NCBI GenBank assembly: GCA_900771995.1
Contig: CAAGQC010000042.1
Location: 1 to 39,741 of the forward strand
Direction: 5' to 3'
Length of the DNA: 39,741 nt
Source: Lachnospiraceae bacterium
GTDB lineage: Bacteria > Bacillota > Clostridia > Lachnospirales > Lachnospiraceae
Shown piece after piece: positions 15,302-23,674 of the stretch; positions within the stretch are counted from its first letter, which is position 1; each line of letters starts with the position of its first letter. The notes below the pieces were generated by a model. It worked only from the letters and a program-made list of their open reading frames with translations. It ran no database searches and had not been told where the DNA came from. A program made the translations under genes and the position numbers.

Positions 15302-16480
15302 ATGGAGAAAGCAAAAACATTCAGAGAGCGCATGCTTGCCATAGCACAGATCGGAAGGCAGGAAGACAGCGGGATCAGCAGAGTGTTTGGAAGTGATTAT
15401 TATAAGGAAGCCGCCGGTAAAGTCCTTCGGGAGATGCAGGAGCTTGGAATGCGGGCTTACATAGATCCGGTAGGCAACGTCCATGGAATTCATGAATGCG
15501 GAAAGGAAAATGCCAAAGAGATTCTCATAGCTTCCCATCTGGATACGGTGAAAGAAGGCGGTGTGTACGATGGCCTGCTGGGACTGATGGCGGGAATCGA
15601 GTGTGTACGCAGATTACAGGAGGAAAACAGAGAACTGCCGTATGATCTTCATGTGATCGCCACCAACGGCGAGGAAGGCAATGAGCTGGGAGGAACGTTC
15701 GGAAGCAGATGTCTGATGGGAATGGCCCCGACAGAGGATGCCGCCTATCTGGAACTTGCCGGAAAATACGGATTTACCAGAGAGGATCTCATAAACAGTA
15801 TTTATGACACGTCCCGCTGTAAAGCGTATCTGGAACTGCATATCGAGCAGGGAAAAACGCTGGACGAGGAGAACATCCAGATCGGCGCAGTGACGGGCAT
15901 CGTGGGATTGCAGCGGTATAAGATAAAGATCCATGGCATCAGTAATCATGCAGGTACCACAATGATGGAATACAGGCAGGATGCTCTGGCAGAACTGGCA
16001 CAACTCATTGCGGATGCAGACCGCTGGACCAGAGAAATCGGGAACCGTCTGGTATGCACCTTCAGCAGAATCCAGGTATCGCCCAATGTATTTGCGGTGA
16101 TCAATAATGAGGCGGAAGTGATTCTCGAGTGTCGGAATCAGAACGTGGATACCATGGCGGAGCTGATACAAAAAGTACAGCAGCGTATCGGGGAACTGCC
16201 GGATGCCAGTATGGAACAGATCGTCAGAAAAGAGCCGGTCACCTGTGCTCCCGATATTGTGGATGCGGTGGAGGCTTCCGCCGGAGAACTTGGATGCACA
16301 TGCATACGGATGCCGAGCGGAGCGACTCATGACGGTAACTGTTTTGCAACGAAGATGCCCATCGGCATGATCTTTGTTCCCAGTGTCGGAGGGCTGAGCC
16401 ACTGCAAGGAAGAATATACTCCCTGGGAAGACGTGGACCGGGGAGTGGAGGTATTGTATCAGACATTACTGAAAATATAG
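15302..16480 (+). CDS. M20 N-carbamoyl amino acid hydrolase / allantoate amidohydrolase-like enzyme
   Basis: 392 residues, standard for the family. The ATG at 15302 follows AGGAAGGAAG; an earlier in-frame codon at 15230 would overlap the VOC gene by 68 bases. Dimetal site residues are visible: His79 (SHLDTV), Asp90 (GGVYDG), Glu124/125 (TNGEEGNE), His180 (ELHIEQG) and a late His (LSHCKEEYTPWED). HIEQG and the GISNHAGTTMM dimerisation segment are hallmarks of the L-carbamoylase, allantoate amidohydrolase and ureidoglycolate amidohydrolase branch. Such enzymes release CO2 and NH3 from a carbamoyl or ureido group. It stands next to an allantoinase-like gene, which would produce its substrate. 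Confidence 0.9.
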   Translation: MEKAKTFRERMLAIAQIGRQEDSGISRVFGSDYYKEAAGKVLREMQELGMRAYIDPVGNVHGIHECGKENAKEILIASHLDTVKEGGVYDGLLGLMAGIECVRRLQEENRELPYDLHVIATNGEEGNELGGTFGSRCLMGMAPTEDAAYLELAGKYGFTREDLINSIYDTSRCKAYLELHIEQGKTLDEENIQIGAVTGIVGLQRYKIKIHGISNHAGTTMMEYRQDALAELAQLIADADRWTREIGNRLVCTFSRIQVSPNVFAVINNEAEVILECRNQNVDTMAELIQKVQQRIGELPDASMEQIVRKEPVTCAPDIVDAVEASAGELGCTCIRMPSGATHDGNCFATKMPIGMIFVPSVGGLSHCKEEYTPWEDVDRGVEVLYQTLLKI

Positions 16481-16503
16481 ACAGAAGGACAGGAGGAAAC
16501 ATC

Positions 16504-17895
16504 ATGTTGGATTTAATTTTGAAAAATGCAAATGTTTTTGTGGGAGATTCTTTCAGCAAGGTAAGTGTCGGTGTAAAGGATGGCAGGATCGTGACCATCT
16601 GTGAAGATGCTTATATGCCGGAAGCAAAAGAGGTAATGGATCTGACCGGACAGTATCTGATTCCGGGCACCATTGATACGCATATGCATGTGCGGGATCC
16701 CGGACATGTGGAAAGAGGCAACTTCTATACGGAGACCATGTGTGCGGCAGCAGGCGGTGTAACTACCATTATGGAACATCCCATCAGCGTTCCCCCTCAG
16801 TACAATGTGGAAATTCTGGAGAACCGTATCAAACGGGCAGAAGACCAGTGCGTGGTAGATTTCTGCTTCTATGGAGCGGCAGGAGCAGAGTTCCCGGAGG
16901 AGATCACGAAGCTGGCAGCAGATGGCCGGATCGTGGCATTCAAATCCTTCCTGCATCAGGCACCCCAGGGCAGATATGACGAATTTAAAGGACTGACCAT
17001 GGCCGATGACGCAGAACTGTTAGTAGGCATGACAGAGATTGCCAAGACAGGACTGCTGTGTGCGTTCCATTCCGAGAATAATGACCTGATCAATTATTAC
17101 AGCAAGAAATTCCAGGAGGAAGGACGTGTCAGCGGAAGAGACCATTCTCTGTCCAGACCGGTATTCACGGAAGTACAGTCGGTAGAAAGAGTACTGCGCT
17201 TTGCCAAAGAGACCGGAGCAAGAGTAGAGATTGCCCATGTATCCACGCCTCAGGCCATGGAACTGATCGTGAAAGCAAGACAGGAAGGTCAGGATGTCTA
17301 TATTGAGACCTGCCCTCATTACCTGTTCCTGGATGAGGATGACCAGGCGAAATTCGGTCCGTTTTCCAAGTGCAATCCGCCTTTGAGAAAGAAGGAACTG
17401 CAGGAGGGATTATGGAAATTCATCAATGATGGCAGTGTGGACTATATCGGAAGCGATCACAGCCCGTTCCTGCTGGAAGAAAAGACCAGAGGACTGGATA
17501 ATATCTTCAAGGCAAATGCCGGCTTCCCCGGTGCGGATCTCCGCCTGCCGCTGATGCTGGATGCTGTGACTAAGGGTAAGGTAAAACTGGAGAGAGTCAT
17601 TGAACTGTTATGTACCAATCCCGCCAAAATCTTTAATATCTATCCCCAGAAGGGTGAGATCCGCGTAGGCGCGGATGCAGATTTTGTATCCTTCAATCTG
17701 GATAACGAGATGATCGTGGACAAGAATAAGTGCTATTCCCATGCAAAAGAGATTGCGATTCCTTATGACGGATGGAAGCTTCATTGCCAGCTGACGAGTA
17801 CGGTGGTAAGAGGAAGAATTGTCATGAAGGATGGCATAGTAGACGAGTCAGCCAAAGCATATGGCAGGCTGGTAACACCGAACAGGAAAAATTAG
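16504..17895 (+). CDS. Allantoinase/dihydropyrimidinase-type cyclic amidohydrolase (copy 1)
   Basis: 463-residue TIM-barrel amidohydrolase. Binuclear-metal residues are all present: His60 and His62 (DTHMHVRDPG), carboxylated Lys147 (VAFKSFL), His189 (CAFHSEN), His245 (IAHVSTP) and Asp318 (GSDHSPF). RPVFTEVQSVERVL, RQEGQDVYIETCPHY and KCNPPLR resemble allantoinase (AllB) more than D-hydantoinase by memory of the E. coli protein. The family reaction is hydrolytic opening of a cyclic ureide (allantoin to allantoate, hydantoin to N-carbamoyl amino acid, or dihydropyrimidine). Start supported by AGGAGG. It sits 23 bases after the M20 gene, so ring opening and decarbamoylation are coexpressed. Confidence 0.9.
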   Translation: MLDLILKNANVFVGDSFSKVSVGVKDGRIVTICEDAYMPEAKEVMDLTGQYLIPGTIDTHMHVRDPGHVERGNFYTETMCAAAGGVTTIMEHPISVPPQYNVEILENRIKRAEDQCVVDFCFYGAAGAEFPEEITKLAADGRIVAFKSFLHQAPQGRYDEFKGLTMADDAELLVGMTEIAKTGLLCAFHSENNDLINYYSKKFQEEGRVSGRDHSLSRPVFTEVQSVERVLRFAKETGARVEIAHVSTPQAMELIVKARQEGQDVYIETCPHYLFLDEDDQAKFGPFSKCNPPLRKKELQEGLWKFINDGSVDYIGSDHSPFLLEEKTRGLDNIFKANAGFPGADLRLPLMLDAVTKGKVKLERVIELLCTNPAKIFNIYPQKGEIRVGADADFVSFNLDNEMIVDKNKCYSHAKEIAIPYDGWKLHCQLTSTVVRGRIVMKDGIVDESAKAYGRLVTPNRKN

Positions 17896-17942
17896 GGATC
17901 CGGAAGGAAGAGAAGCAAATACGGAAAAGAGGTCAATAACCG

Positions 17943-19220
17943 ATGAGAGCAACGGATGAAACAACGGAAAAACTGAGAGATGTGCGGGACGAACTTCTGA
18001 AAAAATATCAGGAATATAAGGACAGGGGGCTGTCCCTGAATATCAGCAGAGGACTGCCCTGTAAGGAACAGCTGGATCTGAACAGGGAAATGTTCCATAT
18101 TCTGGATGAGACAAACTGCTATGCGGAAGACGGAACAGATACCAGAAATTATGGAGTCATGTATGGCCTTCCGGAATGTATCCGTCTGTTTTCGGAACTG
18201 CTTCGTATTCCGGAGAAGAACATCGTGTTAGGCGGGGAATCCAGCCTGAATCTGATGTATGACCAGTTTATGAGATATTATGCCTTCGGCACGCTGGGCA
18301 GTGAACCGTGGTGCAGACAGGGACATCTGAAATGGTTATGTCCGGTTCCGGGATATGACTGTCATTTTAATCTGACAGAGGCCCTGGGATTTGAGATGAT
18401 CAATATTCCCATGAGCAAAGAAGGACCAGACATGGACCTGATTGAAAAACTGGTGGCAGAGGATCCCTCGATCAAGGGAATCTGGTGTGTGCCCCAGTAT
18501 ACCAACCCGCAGGGGTACTGCTACAGTGATGAGACGGTGGAACGTCTGGCAAAAATGAAAACAGCGGCTCCGGATTTCCGTATTTTCTGGGATAATGCTT
18601 ATGCAGTCCATCATTTATACAAAGAAAACGTAGTAAAAGATATTTTCGAGGCGGCAAAGCCTTATGGAAATGAAAATCGTATTCTGTATTTCTTTTCAAC
18701 GGCCAAGATTACCTTTCCCGGTTCCGGTGTCTGCCTGATGGCCACCGGAGATGAAGGTATCGCAGAGGTGAAGGAATTGTTAAAGCTGCAGATTTTCAGC
18801 CATGACAAGCTGAACCAGCTGCGTCATGTAAAATATCTCAAATCTCCGGAACACATCAAAGAGCATATGAAAGATATTGCAGAGATTCTTCGCCCTCGTT
18901 TCGATCTGGTGGACGGGCTGTTGTCGGAGGGAATTTTATATGAAGATTTTTTGAACTGGTTTAAGCCGGATGGAGGATATTTTATCACGGTGGACAGCTA
19001 TCCCGGCTGTGCGGCAGAGATATTGCGTAAGATGGAAGAGGCAGGAGTCAGGGTGGCGACTGCTGGAGCAACTTACCCGTATCACAAAGATCCCCGCGAT
19101 ACCAATATCCGTCTGGCCCCTACTTATCCGCCCGTGGAAGAACTGACCACAGCGATCAAACTGTTCTGTATTGTGGTGAATCTTGTGGGGATTGAGAAAA
19201 TACTGGAGGAGAGAGCGTGA
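17943..19220 (+). CDS. PLP-dependent aminotransferase (Asp_aminotransf / MocR-like C-terminal type)
   Basis: 425 residues. It resembles the PF12897-type aminotransferases related to MocR regulators but without a DNA-binding domain. Visible motifs are LNISRGLPCKEQLDLN, YGVMYGLPE, VPQYTNPQGY, IFWDNAYAVHHL (cofactor Asp and Tyr), and FFSTAKITFPGSG containing the Schiff-base Lys. The C-terminus has NIRLAPTYPP with the carboxylate-binding Arg. In the pathway it could transaminate the amino acid released from a hydantoin, or act as an analogue of ureidoglycine-glyoxylate aminotransferase; both are inference. The stop overlaps the next start by 3 bases, so translation is coupled to the hydroxyacid dehydrogenase, suggesting amino acid to 2-oxo acid to 2-hydroxy acid flow. 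Confidence 0.88.
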   Translation: MRATDETTEKLRDVRDELLKKYQEYKDRGLSLNISRGLPCKEQLDLNREMFHILDETNCYAEDGTDTRNYGVMYGLPECIRLFSELLRIPEKNIVLGGESSLNLMYDQFMRYYAFGTLGSEPWCRQGHLKWLCPVPGYDCHFNLTEALGFEMINIPMSKEGPDMDLIEKLVAEDPSIKGIWCVPQYTNPQGYCYSDETVERLAKMKTAAPDFRIFWDNAYAVHHLYKENVVKDIFEAAKPYGNENRILYFFSTAKITFPGSGVCLMATGDEGIAEVKELLKLQIFSHDKLNQLRHVKYLKSPEHIKEHMKDIAEILRPRFDLVDGLLSEGILYEDFLNWFKPDGGYFITVDSYPGCAAEILRKMEEAGVRVATAGATYPYHKDPRDTNIRLAPTYPPVEELTTAIKLFCIVVNLVGIEKILEERA

Positions 19221-20176
19221 AATACCTGTGCAATGAGCTCTACAGACACTTGCTTCCCGAATCTTTAAACGACAGAATCCTGTATTTGTCCAATGAGGAA
19301 TGCGAAAATTGCGGCAGAGGATATGATCTGTCAGAAATCGAAGGCATGATCGGACAGCCGTTCTATGTGAATAAACCATTTTTGGACCGCATGCCGAAGT
19401 TAAAGTGGGTACAGATCACGGGAGCAGGCTATGACAGGGCAGACGTGGAGGAACTGAAAAAAAGAGAGATTATCCTGACCAATACGCGGGGAGTTATGAG
19501 CATTTCCATTGCAGAAGATGTTTTTGCCAAGATGCTTTTCTTCTCCAGGGAAATTCGCCATATGGAGGATGACAGCAGAGACAGACACTGGGATATGTTT
19601 GGACAGGATCAGTGGATGTGCAGCTGTTATACGGATCTGTATGACAAGACACTGGGGATTCTGGGCTATGGATCCATTGGATCGGAGATCGCGAAAAGGG
19701 CAGCAGCCTTTGGCATGAAAATCCATGTCTTTTCCAGACACCCGGTCACAGATCCGCTTGTGACGAGCTGCTTTGTAGGGCAGGAGAGCCTGTTGGAGTT
19801 CTACGGAAGCTGTGACTTCCTGGTTCTGGCACTGCCGTTGACAGCCGATACGCACCATATGATAGACCGTAAGGCATTCCTTGCCATGAAAGAATCTGCA
19901 GTGCTGATCAATGTGGCCAGAGGCCCCATTGTAGATACACAGGCACTGCTTTGGGCATTGGAGGAAGACCGGATCCGTGGGGCGGCCCTGGATGTTTTTG
20001 AACAGGAGCCGCTGCCGGAGGACAGTGTGCTATGGCACCATCCGAAGCTGTTCCTGACCCCTCATAAAGCCGGGATGGGAGACAGCTGGAAACGGTTTAT
20101 CGGCGAACTGATCGTGCGCAATATTGAACATTTTGAATTGCAGGAAGCACTGGAAAACAGAATAATTATCGCATAG
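19217..20176 (+). CDS. D-2-hydroxyacid dehydrogenase, NAD(P)-dependent
   Basis: 319 residues. The GTG start at 19217 overlaps the aminotransferase TGA, with GGAGGAGAG upstream. The nucleotide-binding motif is GILGYGSIGSEIAKR (residues 147-161). The catalytic triad of the family is visible: Arg235 (NVARGP), Glu264 (EQEPLP) and His283 (TPHKAG). These enzymes reduce 2-oxo acids to D-2-hydroxy acids; the family includes glyoxylate/hydroxypyruvate reductases, phosphoglycerate dehydrogenase and D-lactate dehydrogenase. Coupled to the aminotransferase, it would dispose of the 2-oxo acid (glyoxylate, if allantoin is the substrate) and regenerate NAD anaerobically. The terminal GxGxxG is atypically Gly-Tyr-Gly-Ser-Ile-Gly but intact. 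Confidence 0.9.
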   Translation: MKYLCNELYRHLLPESLNDRILYLSNEECENCGRGYDLSEIEGMIGQPFYVNKPFLDRMPKLKWVQITGAGYDRADVEELKKREIILTNTRGVMSISIAEDVFAKMLFFSREIRHMEDDSRDRHWDMFGQDQWMCSCYTDLYDKTLGILGYGSIGSEIAKRAAAFGMKIHVFSRHPVTDPLVTSCFVGQESLLEFYGSCDFLVLALPLTADTHHMIDRKAFLAMKESAVLINVARGPIVDTQALLWALEEDRIRGAALDVFEQEPLPEDSVLWHHPKLFLTPHKAGMGDSWKRFIGELIVRNIEHFELQEALENRIIIA

Positions 20177-20242
20177 TGTAAACAGCTTTCAGGATGTCAG
20201 AGCTTCTTCTTGGCTATCTGGGGTAAAGGAGGCAAAAAGCGA

Positions 20243-21652
20243 ATGGAACTACTGATCAGCGGTGGACAGGTTCTTTTGGATGGAGGGCTTCAGAAATGCG
20301 ATATAGGAATTGAAAAGGGACGGATTGTGTCCCTGCAAAAACCCGGGCAGGCGAAGCCGGACCAATATGATCGGGTCATTGATGCTGCCGGAAAGTATGT
20401 GCTGCCGGGAAGCATTGATACACATGTACATATACGTGCACCGGGAGGCGATCACAGAGAGACTTTCCTCACAGGTACCATGGCGGCAGCAGCCGGTGGA
20501 ACAACCATGATCATGGAGCAGCCAATCTGCAATCCGACACCCTACAACAGAGAGAACCTGGAGTACAGGAATTCTTTTGCCAGCAAAGAGGCAGTGGTAG
20601 ATTATGGCTTTTACGGGGCAGCGGGATGTGAATATCCTGAAAAAATAGAAGAACTGAAAGATTCCGGGATTCTGGCTTATAAAACATTTCTTCAGGGACC
20701 GGTACCCGGAAGAGAGGCGGAATTTACCAATCTATTTATGGACGATGACGCGAAATTATTTCGTGGAATGATGGATGTGGCCAAGACGGGAAAAGCACTG
20801 ATGTTTCATGCAGAGAATCATAAAGTGATCGGTGTACTGGAGCAGGAACTCCGCCGTCAGGGCAGGACGACAGGAATAGCCCATGTGTGGTCAAGACCTG
20901 ATTTCACAGAAACAGAGACAATTCGAAAGATTATTTCTTTTGCGGAAGTCACAGGAACCAGGTTGATCTTTGCCCATGTCTCTACAGCAGAAGCAATGGA
21001 GGATATCCGCAGGGCAAAACTTTCCGGCATGGAGATATATTGTGAGACCTGTGTGCACTATCTGACATTGACGCAGAAAGCACTGGAACAGTTCGGACCT
21101 TTTGCAAAGTGTAATCCGCCGGTGAGAGATCCGGAGAATCAGAAAGGACTGTGGCAGTTTTGTAATGATGGCTATACGGTTGACGCTATCGGAAGCGATC
21201 ATTCTCCGTTTCTATATCATGAAAAAGCGGATTTCGCAGAGGACATTTTCAAGGCACCGCCGGGACTTGTAGGAATAGACCTACGGGTTCCCCTGATGCT
21301 GGATGCCGTACTCCGGGGCAAAAGCACCTTGGAGAACATGGTGGAACTGCTGTGCCTGAGACCGGCAAAAATGCTGGGAATTCAGGACAGAAAGGGCAGG
21401 ATTGCCATTGGACAGGATGCGGATCTTTTGATTTTTGACAAAAAGGGAAAGACTCTGGTGGATCGGAGTAAAAGCTATTCCAGATCAGCGGAAAGCCAGA
21501 TGGTATATCAGGGACAGACTCTGAAGGGAAATATTGACAAGACACTGGTCCGCGGAAAAATCGTTGCGGAGAGCGGAAAAGTAAATCCGGAAAATGCCGG
21601 ATACGGACAACGGATCCGACCGGAAAACAGCCAGACGGCTATAGTACAGTAA
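20243..21652 (+). CDS. Allantoinase/dihydropyrimidinase-type cyclic amidohydrolase (copy 2)
   Basis: 469 residues. The ATG at 20243 with AAAGGAGG is preferred over an in-frame codon at 20210. All metal residues are present at almost the same positions as in copy 1: His61, His63 (DTHVHIRAPG), Lys147 (LAYKTFL), His189 (LMFHAEN), His245 (FAHVST), Asp319 (GSDHSPF). The two proteins align nearly without gaps and are clearly paralogues, yet diverge around the entrance loops (HPISVPPQYN against QPICNPTPYN; LHQAPQGRYDE against LQGPVPGREAE). That suggests different enantiomer or ring preference. It is last in the operon, 66 bases after the dehydrogenase, and convergent with the TudS-like gene, with no clear terminator in the 30-base gap. 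Confidence 0.9.
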   Translation: MELLISGGQVLLDGGLQKCDIGIEKGRIVSLQKPGQAKPDQYDRVIDAAGKYVLPGSIDTHVHIRAPGGDHRETFLTGTMAAAAGGTTMIMEQPICNPTPYNRENLEYRNSFASKEAVVDYGFYGAAGCEYPEKIEELKDSGILAYKTFLQGPVPGREAEFTNLFMDDDAKLFRGMMDVAKTGKALMFHAENHKVIGVLEQELRRQGRTTGIAHVWSRPDFTETETIRKIISFAEVTGTRLIFAHVSTAEAMEDIRRAKLSGMEIYCETCVHYLTLTQKALEQFGPFAKCNPPVRDPENQKGLWQFCNDGYTVDAIGSDHSPFLYHEKADFAEDIFKAPPGLVGIDLRVPLMLDAVLRGKSTLENMVELLCLRPAKMLGIQDRKGRIAIGQDADLLIFDKKGKTLVDRSKSYSRSAESQMVYQGQTLKGNIDKTLVRGKIVAESGKVNPENAGYGQRIRPENSQTAIVQ

Positions 21653-21682
21653 TCTGACTGTTTTCGGAAAGATGGGAAGCGA

Positions 21683-22288
21683 TCAGTCTGCCTTTTGGGA
21701 AAGATAGTTGCGGAAGTCTGACAGGATCTGATCCAGATCACTGGAAAAAATATCAAGGCCGACACCGTAGAAGTCAGGGAGAGCAATGTCGCGCTCTCTG
21801 GCTTCTTTTTCGATCTCTTCGATAAAAATGCCTTTCCCGGGAATCAGTTCGCGGTCGATTTCCTTGGGACGTCCGCCGCCGTTTTTGTAGAAATTGGTAT
21901 AGTTGACACCGCAGGTAGGGGAACCGTCACAGCCCACAATGCTGACGATTTTATAACCGACCATCTGATAGTTTTCTATGTAATCGACAATGAACCGGGC
22001 CTGCTCCCTGCAGAACCGCCGGTAGCCGGCGCTGTCAAATACGTTTTTGCCGCCCCAGTAGCGGTTGCTTCCGAAGTGGAGCATTTCCGTACAGGGAAGC
22101 TGTACGACACCCAGATCGTATTCCTGGATCGTGTCTATGATCCCGGAATGAACGCCGCTGTAACGGGCACGCTCCAATACCTTACTGTTGGAGTTGAGAA
22201 GACAGTGACAGACAAAAATGATCTTTTTGCTGCGTTCATCCTCTAACATTTCCATGGATCCTGAATATGTAACACCTTCTTCTTTCAT
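21683..22288 (-). CDS. TudS-related (DUF523-like) putative desulfidase
   Basis: 201 residues. The ATG at 22288 has AAAGGAG at ideal spacing; an in-frame codon at 22357 would begin inside the leader hairpin. Cys-rich signatures FVCHCLLNSNSK (Cys27, Cys29), QLPCTE (Cys66) and GCDGSPTCGV (Cys120, Cys126) match the layout of TudS/DUF523 proteins, where three Cys hold a [4Fe-4S] cluster that removes sulfur from thiouracil-type substrates. It appears to belong to the CD3072-like branch of that superfamily, from memory. A role beside cyclic-ureide genes could be removing sulfur from thiohydantoin, thiopurine or thiopyrimidine analogues, which is speculative. Own promoter and leader hairpin upstream. 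Confidence 0.75.
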   Translation of the reverse strand: MKEEGVTYSGSMEMLEDERSKKIIFVCHCLLNSNSKVLERARYSGVHSGIIDTIQEYDLGVVQLPCTEMLHFGSNRYWGGKNVFDSAGYRRFCREQARFIVDYIENYQMVGYKIVSIVGCDGSPTCGVNYTNFYKNGGGRPKEIDRELIPGKGIFIEEIEKEARERDIALPDFYGVGLDIFSSDLDQILSDFRNYLSQKAD

Positions 22289-22317
22289 AGGGACTCCTTT
22301 CTGTCCGGACAGGGACG

Positions 22318-22346
22318 AAAAAGGCGCATCCTCTTTGGAATGCGCC
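22318..22346 (-). terminator. Leader terminator/attenuator of the TudS-like gene
   Basis: On the - strand GGCGCATTCC pairs with GGATGCGCC (one bulged T), loop AAAGA, followed by TTTTT (22322 to 22318). It lies about 20 bases after the predicted start site and 30 bases before the ATG, so it is a leader hairpin and not the end of an upstream gene. Confidence 0.6.
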
Positions 22347-22372
22347 ATTGCATACATATTGTTATTGCATAT

Positions 22373-22400
22373 ATTTTACCATTAAAAAAACAGAAGTCAA
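22373..22400 (-). promoter_or_regulatory. Sigma-A promoter of the TudS-like gene
   Basis: On the - strand TTGACT (22400-22395) and TAAAAT (22378-22373) are separated by 16 bases. It diverges from the binding-protein promoter 40 bases away. The whole 22289-22605 gap is regulatory, with no further gene seen. Confidence 0.65.
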
Positions 22401-22440
22401 TGACATTTACCACAGAATGATAAAAAATATTAAAAAGTTA

Positions 22441-22468
22441 TTGACAAATAGTATTTGCAGGGTATAAT
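22441..22468 (+). promoter_or_regulatory. Sigma-A promoter of the binding-protein gene
   Basis: TTGACA (22441-22446) and TATAAT (22463-22468) are separated by 16 bases. The -35 region TTATTGACAAATAG is identical to that of the racemase operon. Confidence 0.85.
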
Positions 22469-22504
22469 GAGTTTATATTCAATCGGATACAGAACAGACA
22501 AAGA

Positions 22505-22536
22505 AGTCACAGCACAGAAAGTGCGTGGCTTTTTTT
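22505..22536 (+). terminator. Leader terminator/attenuator of the binding-protein gene
   Basis: AGTCACAGCAC (22505-22515) pairs with GTGCGTGGCT (22521-22530) with one bulged A and a T-G wobble, followed by seven T (22530-22536). Flanks GACAAAGAAGTCA and GGCT-T-tract-GT repeat those of the racemase-operon leader. It sits about 30 bases after the predicted start site and 70 before the ATG. Confidence 0.65.
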
Positions 22537-22605
22537 GTTGCCGGAAACAGGATTGGATAGCAGAAAGGTGGATCTTAGAGAAAAAGTGAAACGGAGGAAG
22601 AGATT

Positions 22606-23523
22606 ATGAAAAAATTAGTAGCGGTATTATTGACAGCAACCATGTGCTTTTCGCTTGCAGCATGTGGATCAGAGACTGGAGGAACCGAGTTGGCAACCAC
22701 AACCGTACAGACCAGTGCGGCAGAGTCCACAGCAGAGACGACATCTGCAACCACAAGAACGGGAAAAACCGATGCGGCAGAATATGAATATGAGGTTGGC
22801 CCGGCAATTCAGGAGATTCTGGACAAGGGGAAGCTGGTTGTAGGCATTGATTCCGGATATGTTCCGTTTTGCTTTACCGATCCTGCAACCGGGGAATCTT
22901 ATGGTGTCAATGTTACGGTTGCCCAGAAAGTTGCAGAGGTGCTGGGGGTAGAATGTGATATTGTTTCCGAGACATTCTCCGCAGTGCTGTCAGATCTGTC
23001 TGTAGACAAGATCGATCTGGTAGCTGCGATGGTTACTGTTACCGAAGAGAGATCGCAGATCATGGATTTTACAGAACCTCTTTATCAGGATAAGGACTAT
23101 ATTTTAGTCAGAACAGAGGATGCGGATAAATATACATCCAAAGAGGCACTGGCAGGTGCGATTGTCGTGGCAAATAACGGTTCTGTACAGTATACTCACG
23201 CGCAGGAACTGGAAAATGTCAATCTGATTGCAACGGACAGTACCGCGGATGCAGCACTTCAGGTAGTAACAGGAACTGCAGATGCCATGGTGACCAACGA
23301 TGCAAACGGCCGCCTGTATGAGATCGGCTATGCCGGAAAACTGACCATGGTCAAGGAAGTGCAGTGGGATAACAGTGATGCCTCTCTGGCTGTCAACAAG
23401 GGAGATGAAGATCTGTGTGCATTGGTGAATCAGATTATTGAGAAGGAAATTCAGCCTTCTGTAGACCAGATGCTGGATGAGGAGACACAACGTGGAGTAG
23501 AGATGCTGGGGATTGGCCAGTAG
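22606..23523 (+). CDS. Polar amino-acid ABC transporter substrate-binding lipoprotein (SBP_bac_3)
   Basis: 305 residues. Signal peptide MKKLVAVLLTATMCFSLAAC ends in a lipobox Cys, followed by a Ser/Thr-rich tether (about 21-55), then the two-lobe binding domain (about 65-305): GKLVVGIDSGYVPFCF, GVNVTVAQKVAEVLGV, VDLVAAMVTVTEERSQIMDF, and a second lobe around TGTADAMVTNDANG. Start supported by GGAGGAAGAG. It delivers a polar amino-acid-like solute to a HisM/GlnP permease; the likely partner is the permease at 9085, separated from it by the catabolic operon. The shared promoter and leader with the racemase operon suggest co-regulation, so the ligand may be the ureide or hydantoin itself (inference). 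Confidence 0.92.
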   Translation: MKKLVAVLLTATMCFSLAACGSETGGTELATTTVQTSAAESTAETTSATTRTGKTDAAEYEYEVGPAIQEILDKGKLVVGIDSGYVPFCFTDPATGESYGVNVTVAQKVAEVLGVECDIVSETFSAVLSDLSVDKIDLVAAMVTVTEERSQIMDFTEPLYQDKDYILVRTEDADKYTSKEALAGAIVVANNGSVQYTHAQELENVNLIATDSTADAALQVVTGTADAMVTNDANGRLYEIGYAGKLTMVKEVQWDNSDASLAVNKGDEDLCALVNQIIEKEIQPSVDQMLDEETQRGVEMLGIGQ

Positions 23524-23578
23524 TACATGACAAAAGCAGCAACAATAACAGCATGAGAGAAGAATGGAGGACGACATT

Positions 23579-23674
23579 ATGAAAAAATTGACAGAAGCAT
23601 TATTAATAGCAACGATGTGGTTCTCACTCGATATCTCTGGTGTGGAACATTACGGACGGGAGCAGACAGTATAA
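23579..23674 (+). pseudogene. Remnant of a second binding-protein gene (signal peptide only)
   Basis: ATG at 23579 after GGAGG opens MKKLTEALLIATMWFSLDIS, closely resembling the start of the upstream lipoprotein (MKKLVAVLLTATMCFSLAAC) at both DNA and protein level, but the lipobox is lost and TAA follows at 23672. It looks like a decayed tandem duplicate of which only the first ~20 codons survive. Confidence 0.6.
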
